42,649 nt of DNA, from NCBI GenBank assembly GCA_016342325.1, contig JAEINR010000054.1, forward strand, positions 1 through 42,649. Direction: 5' to 3'. Under the pieces are notes generated by a model, which was given only the letters and a program-made list of their open reading frames with translations, was not told where the DNA came from and ran no database searches. Of the stretch, positions 38,840 to 42,649 are shown in pieces. Numbering within the stretch: the stretch's first letter is position 1; each line of letters starts with the position of its first letter. The position numbers and the translations under genes are program-made. The stretch is from Desulfobacterium sp. GTDB lineage: Bacteria > Desulfobacterota > Desulfobacteria > Desulfobacterales > Desulfobacteraceae.

Positions 38840-39892
38840 ATGAAAACTCGATGCAAGTTTACCCGGGGTCTGATGGTCGTGCTGATCGGTGCGATTCTGG
38901 TGGTTGCTTCTTCCCTGCCTGCTGTTTCTAAAACCTACAGATGGCAGCCCTCATCCTGGGCCCCTTCCGGGGTCAGTTGGGATTCAATTGCCTATGTGTC
39001 CGATTATGTTAAGCGGATGTCCAACGGACGCCTGATCCTGAAACCAAGCGCCCCCGGGGCAATCGTTCCCGTGTCGGAGCAGTTGGACGCTGTGGGTATG
39101 GGTGTCATGCAGGCAAACTTTATCTGGCCGGGATATTTCCCCGGACAACTCCCGGTTGGCTTCACCCATGGGGACTGCATGGCTGTTCCGAAATCCATCG
39201 CCGAGATGCGCTACCTCTATGAGGAGTATGAAGACGGTCGCATCATGAAAATTTTGCGGGAGGAATATGCCAAGCACGGCGTGCATCTTGTGGGCAATGT
39301 ATATTGGACCCTGGACAACTTGATCGTTTCAAAGAAGCCCATTCGGGGTATCGACGACATCAAGGGCTTGAAGTTCAGGTCGTCAGAGTTGATCGCCCTC
39401 CAGCTTGCGAAACTGGGTGCAGGAACCATCTGGACCCCGGCCAATGAAATTTATACCATGCTTTCCACCGGCGGTGTGGATGCCATTACCTATTCACATG
39501 CAGCCGATATGGTGGACATGGGATTCCATGAAGTCACCAAATACTGGATCAAGTACCCCACCGCCGTTGGGCCTGCCGCTGACGCTTTTATCGTAAATCT
39601 GAAAACCTGGAATTCTCTCCCCGATGACCTCAAGGCCATTTTGGAATCCGCTTGCGAAATCGCAACCGCAAGAAACAAGTTCGAAGCTGAATTGACCATT
39701 GCCAAGGCCTGGGACCTTGTTGAGGGCAAAGGCATTGAAGTTATTGAATGGTCAGAGGAAGACGCCCGAAAATTATCTGAAATGGCCAGTGAAGTTGTAC
39801 CTGAAAAATACTTTAAAGATCCGGCTTTTAAAGAAGTTTTTGAGATAACGCAAAAATGGGCCGTTGAGAAAGGGTATTGGGAGAAAAAATAA
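38840..39892 (+). CDS. TRAP transporter substrate-binding protein (DctP family), system 2
   Basis: A 350-residue periplasmic receptor: signal peptide with basic MKTRCKFTR and hydrophobic residues 10-30 (cut near AVS-KTY), then DctP features GAIVPVSEQLDAVGMGVMQANF, GIDDIKGLKFRSSELIALQL (about 173-192, with the conserved Arg for a carboxylate) and STGGVDAITYSHAADM. The ligand is presumably an organic or amino acid. It differs clearly from the first receptor (13515-14558) despite common fold. GGAGAAATAA precedes the ATG. Confidence 0.9.
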   Translation: MKTRCKFTRGLMVVLIGAILVVASSLPAVSKTYRWQPSSWAPSGVSWDSIAYVSDYVKRMSNGRLILKPSAPGAIVPVSEQLDAVGMGVMQANFIWPGYFPGQLPVGFTHGDCMAVPKSIAEMRYLYEEYEDGRIMKILREEYAKHGVHLVGNVYWTLDNLIVSKKPIRGIDDIKGLKFRSSELIALQLAKLGAGTIWTPANEIYTMLSTGGVDAITYSHAADMVDMGFHEVTKYWIKYPTAVGPAADAFIVNLKTWNSLPDDLKAILESACEIATARNKFEAELTIAKAWDLVEGKGIEVIEWSEEDARKLSEMASEVVPEKYFKDPAFKEVFEITQKWAVEKGYWEKK

Positions 39893-39910
39893 TTTTTTTC
39901 CCTGTAAAAG

Positions 39911-39938
39911 AACGCCGTTTGCACTTTCGGGCGGCGTT
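39911..39938 (+). terminator. Attenuating hairpin between TRAP-2 receptor and permease genes
   Basis: AACGCCG/CGGCGTT arms (39911-39917, 39932-39938) extended by AAG...CTT with one bulge, then TTCTTTC. It lies in the 91-base gap and would allow more receptor than permease. Confidence 0.5.
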
Positions 39939-39983
39939 TCTTTCACTGATTAAATTTCAATTTCTATTAAAAAGGGAAATACA

Positions 39984-40487
39984 ATGAGACGTGTCTTGGC
40001 CATAATAGATTCTGTCAGCGAGGGGAGCGGAAAGCTGATCAGTGGTTTGATCTTTTTGCTCGCCTTTCTTCTGCTGTATGATGTTGTCCTGAGGTTTGCG
40101 TTTAACGCTCCCACCATCTGGTGCCACGAGCTGGCTCTGCACGTTTTCGGTGCCTATGCTGTGCTTGCCGGGCCCTATGTGCTGCTGCATGGTGAGCATG
40201 TAAAAATAGATATTGTTTATAATCTTTTCTCCCCCAGGGGCCGAGCCATTCTCGACTGCTTTACCTACCCGCTTTTTTTCATGTTCATCGGCTTGCTCCT
40301 ATGGCATGGGTCTGCCATCGGGATGCGGGCCTTAGAATTGAGACAGTCGGTATCCCCTTCCCCTTGGGCGTCTCCACTGTGGCCTGTCAAGTTGACCATT
40401 CCACTCGCGGCTTTTTTGATGTTGGCCCAGGGGGTGGCGCAATATATTAGAATGCTGAACCTTGCTTTTACCGGGAAGGAACTATAA
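39984..40487 (+). CDS. TRAP transporter small permease (DctQ family), system 2
   Basis: A 167-residue four-helix membrane protein with the DctQ motifs RFAFNAPTIWCHELALHVF (about 34-52) and GEHVKIDIVY (about 71-80). Its TAA shares a base with the DctM start (TAATG), giving translational coupling. AAAGGGAAATACA precedes the ATG. Confidence 0.9.
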   Translation: MRRVLAIIDSVSEGSGKLISGLIFLLAFLLLYDVVLRFAFNAPTIWCHELALHVFGAYAVLAGPYVLLHGEHVKIDIVYNLFSPRGRAILDCFTYPLFFMFIGLLLWHGSAIGMRALELRQSVSPSPWASPLWPVKLTIPLAAFLMLAQGVAQYIRMLNLAFTGKEL

Positions 40488-41797
40488 TGACGGATTTACT
40501 ACCTGTTCTGACGCTTATCGGCGGTCTGGGGTTCGGCCTCACCACGGGATTCCCCATGGCTTTCACCCTGGCCAGCAGCGCCATCGTCACTGCCTTTCTT
40601 TTTTTCGGCCCCCAGACGCTTCCGTTTATTGCCACCAACATTTTTGGCATGATGTCCGGCATGGTTTTGATTGCCATGCCCCTTTTTGTCTTCATGGCCT
40701 GTGTGCTGGAAAAATCCGGTGTCGCCGAAGACCTCTACGCCTTCATGTTCCAGGCCCTCGGTCCGGTCCGGGGCGGATTATCCATGGGAACGGTGCTGAT
40801 TTGTGCCATTATTGCCGCCATGTCCGGCGTCAGCACCACCGCGGTGGTCACCATGGGCATCATCGCCCTGCCCATTATGCTGAAACAGGGCTACCACAAG
40901 AGTATCGCCATCGGACCGATCCTGGCCGGGGGGGCTTTGGGGCTTCTCATCCCCCCCAGTATTTCGCTAATTGTCTACGGCATGGTTGCCCGGGTGTCCA
41001 TTGGCAAGCTTTTTGCCGGCGGGGTCGTTCCCGGCATCATCCTTGTCATTTCGTTTTTGGCCTACATCGGCATACGGTGCTATTTTCAGCCGCTTTATGC
41101 GCCGGCTGTGCCCAAAGAGGAAAGGGTGCCCTTCAAGGAACTGCTCATGCTCTCCAAGGGGTTGATTCTTCCCATCGGAGTGGTTGCCGCGGTTTTGGGA
41201 ACCATCTTCACGGGTATCGCCTCCCCCACTGAAGCCGCTGCCGTCGGGGTCGCCGGTGCGTTGGTCAGTGCAATGATCAACCGCAGGCTGACCTGGGCCC
41301 TCCTCAACGAGGCTGCCGTGCGTTCCATGTCCATTACCGGTATGGTCATGTGGATTCTTTTCGGTGCGGCCTGCTTTACCAGCATTTTTTTCCGAACAGG
41401 CGGTCAAGACATGATCGCCGATCTTCTGCTGGGGCTCGAGAATCCTGCCTTGATTTTTGGCTTCATACTTGTCACCATGATTGTCCTTGGCTTTTTTCTG
41501 GATGAAATCACCCAGGTGATGATCACCGTTCCGGTTTTCCTGCCCATCATTGTTCAGCTCGGTTATGATCCGGTTTGGTTCGGTGTCTTGTTTATGACCC
41601 AGGTGCAGATGGATTACCTGACTCCCCCCTTTGGGTTCACGCTGTTCTACATGAAAGGGGTCGCTCCTCCCGAGGTAAGCATGGGGGATATCTACCGGTC
41701 GATTATACCGTTTGTCCTGATACAGTTAGCGGTTGTCATCTTTATTCTGCTGTATCCCGGGGTCGTCATGTGGCTCCCCAATCTGCTCTTTGGATAA
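40487..41797 (+). CDS. TRAP transporter large permease (DctM family), system 2
   Basis: A 436-residue permease of about 12 membrane segments; motifs MPLFVFMACVLEKSGVAEDL (about 64-83), GVSTTAVVTMGIIALP, GGALGLLIPPSISLIVYGM (about 143-161) and LTPPFGFTLFYMKGVAPPEV (about 379-398). It completes the receptor-Q-M order usual for the family. A terminator hairpin follows at 41833. Confidence 0.94.
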   Translation: MTDLLPVLTLIGGLGFGLTTGFPMAFTLASSAIVTAFLFFGPQTLPFIATNIFGMMSGMVLIAMPLFVFMACVLEKSGVAEDLYAFMFQALGPVRGGLSMGTVLICAIIAAMSGVSTTAVVTMGIIALPIMLKQGYHKSIAIGPILAGGALGLLIPPSISLIVYGMVARVSIGKLFAGGVVPGIILVISFLAYIGIRCYFQPLYAPAVPKEERVPFKELLMLSKGLILPIGVVAAVLGTIFTGIASPTEAAAVGVAGALVSAMINRRLTWALLNEAAVRSMSITGMVMWILFGAACFTSIFFRTGGQDMIADLLLGLENPALIFGFILVTMIVLGFFLDEITQVMITVPVFLPIIVQLGYDPVWFGVLFMTQVQMDYLTPPFGFTLFYMKGVAPPEVSMGDIYRSIIPFVLIQLAVVIFILLYPGVVMWLPNLLFG

Positions 41798-41832
41798 CCC
41801 TGGATTGAATTTGGGCCCATGGATAACAGGGC

Positions 41833-41880
41833 ACATAAAAGGTCGAATACGCGATGTCCCAGGTATTCGACCTTTTGTGT
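41833..41880 (+). terminator. 18-bp hairpin after TRAP-2
   Basis: Arms 41833-41850 and 41863-41880 pair over 18 bp with one G-T wobble and a 12-base loop; the stem includes AGGTCGAATAC/GTATTCGACCT. It lies 35 bases after the permease stop and is a convincing transcription stop or barrier, 52 bases before the proline racemase-like gene. Confidence 0.7.
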
Positions 41881-41932
41881 CTAAGCGAAGAAGTTAAAAT
41901 TAACTAAAAAACGAAACCCGAAACAGGTAACG

Positions 41933-42580
41933 ATGAATATAAAAAAGATGGTCACCACCGTGGATGCCCACACGGCAGGAGAACCCACTCGGATTGTCAC
42001 GGGGGGGATTCCCCATATTCCGGGTAAAACCATGGCTGAAAAAAAAAAGTGGACCCAAATGCACTTGGATGATCTTCGCAAAATGCTCATGTGGGAACCC
42101 AGGGGGCATGCGGACATGTTTGGTGCCATTTTGACGGAACCGGTATCGTCACACGCCCATTCCGGCGTGATTTTCATGGATGCCGGGGGCTATCTTGACA
42201 TGTGCGGACATGGGTCCATGGGGGCTGCCTCGGTCCTGATCGACACGGGTATGGTTTCCCTGGACGGGCTTGAACCTGGGGATGCAAAGACGATTGTGCT
42301 TGATACCCCTGCCGGCATGATCACTGCCCGGGTCAATGTTACGGACGGATCTGCCGCTAGCGTTACCATTTGTAATGTCCCGGCCTTTTATTACGATACC
42401 GTCTCCATTTATTTTCCCGGTGTCGGAAAAATTTCTGTGGATATCGCCTATGGTGGTAATTTTTTTGCCCTGGTCAATGTTAATCAGCTTGATATCCGCC
42501 TTGACCTGGCCTGCCTGGATGAATTAACGGCTGTGGGCTTTGAGATCAGAAGGCTTGTTAATAAAGCCATTTCCCTATGA
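41933..42580 (+). pseudogene. Truncated proline/hydroxyproline racemase-family gene
   Basis: The 215-residue reading frame begins like proline racemases (TTVDAHTAGEPTRIVTGGIP) and carries the first catalytic cysteine C91 in DMCGHGSMG. Full-length relatives have about 330 residues and a second catalytic Cys (CGTGT type) near residue 250. Here the frame stops at 42578 right after EIRRLVNKAISL, and neither other forward frame of the last 69 bases continues the family. The product would lack one of the two active-site cysteines. A run of ten A (42039-42048) lies inside the gene but the frame is intact across it. Either a pseudogene, cut by an insertion or deletion at about 42580, or a sequence error. 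Confidence 0.75.
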
Positions 42581-42649
42581 TCACAAATAGTAGTTGGATG
42601 TAATAATATCAATCGGTTACCATCACAACAATGCAATACTTTATCATGT

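Noticed and set aside
42039-42048. Frameshift at the run of ten A in the proline racemase-like gene
   Set aside because: The family sequence continues in the same frame on both sides of the run; truncation occurs 530 bases later.
1-42649. CRISPR arrays, tRNA/rRNA genes, transposases, phage genes
   Set aside because: No regularly spaced repeats, cloverleaf/rRNA sequence or transposase/phage protein motifs were seen in a read-through of both strands.

Overview
The window looks like chromosomal DNA of a strictly anaerobic, probably sulfate-reducing Desulfobacterota (Desulfobacterales-like) bacterium. This is inferred from content: two complete TRAP transporters, ETF plus ETF-quinone oxidoreductase, a 2-oxoacid:ferredoxin oxidoreductase, a sodium-pump decarboxylase, a molybdenum hydroxylase and many FCD-type GntR regulators. 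No rRNA, tRNA, CRISPR array, transposase or phage gene was seen.

Layout. (1) 258-5087, minus strand: a DMT exporter, a GntR regulator, then an operon of a GntR regulator, a molybdopterin-binding protein and XdhC (molybdenum hydroxylase maturation). (2) 5338-16576, plus strand: a paralogous GntR regulator, a cupin, a DUF2848 protein, a nitrilase-type amidohydrolase, a PreA/dihydroorotate-dehydrogenase-like ferredoxin flavoprotein, a three-subunit molybdenum hydroxylase and a TRAP transporter. This reads as uptake and breakdown of an unidentified, probably N-heterocyclic or amide compound. (3) 16720-32022: a 2-oxoacid:ferredoxin oxidoreductase, a glutaryl-CoA dehydrogenase, a four-subunit Na+-translocating glutaconyl-CoA decarboxylase, then (minus strand) a large NAD-glutamate dehydrogenase, an ALDH7/antiquitin-type aldehyde dehydrogenase and an Rrf2 regulator, then (plus strand) a class III aminotransferase and citrate synthase. 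(4) 32102-42580: an Asp/Glu racemase-family protein, a minus-strand operon etfB-etfA-ETF-QO-FAD oxidoreductase-usp, a second TRAP transporter and a truncated proline-racemase-family gene.

Region 3 fits an anaerobic lysine / 2-aminoadipate pathway: omega-transamination, oxidation of aminoadipate semialdehyde by the ALDH7 enzyme, transamination to 2-oxoadipate, ferredoxin-linked oxidation to glutaryl-CoA, dehydrogenation to glutaconyl-CoA without decarboxylation, and Na+-pumping decarboxylation to crotonyl-CoA. Glutamate dehydrogenase would recycle the amino acceptor. The dehydrogenase has Val directly before the catalytic Glu, the change known to separate non-decarboxylating from decarboxylating glutaryl-CoA dehydrogenases.

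The most striking observation comes from comparing the sequence with itself. The 2-oxoacid oxidoreductase locus (16.6-19.3 kb) and the aminotransferase locus (29.2-30.7 kb) are degenerate copies of one ancestral operon. They share promoter/operator architecture. The aminotransferase is preceded by a 45-nt relic of the 3' end of the oxidoreductase beta gene. The oxidoreductase is followed by a 27-codon relic of the aminotransferase gene, and both loci end in the same downstream leader. Each copy has lost what the other keeps, which ties the two enzymes to one co-regulated pathway.
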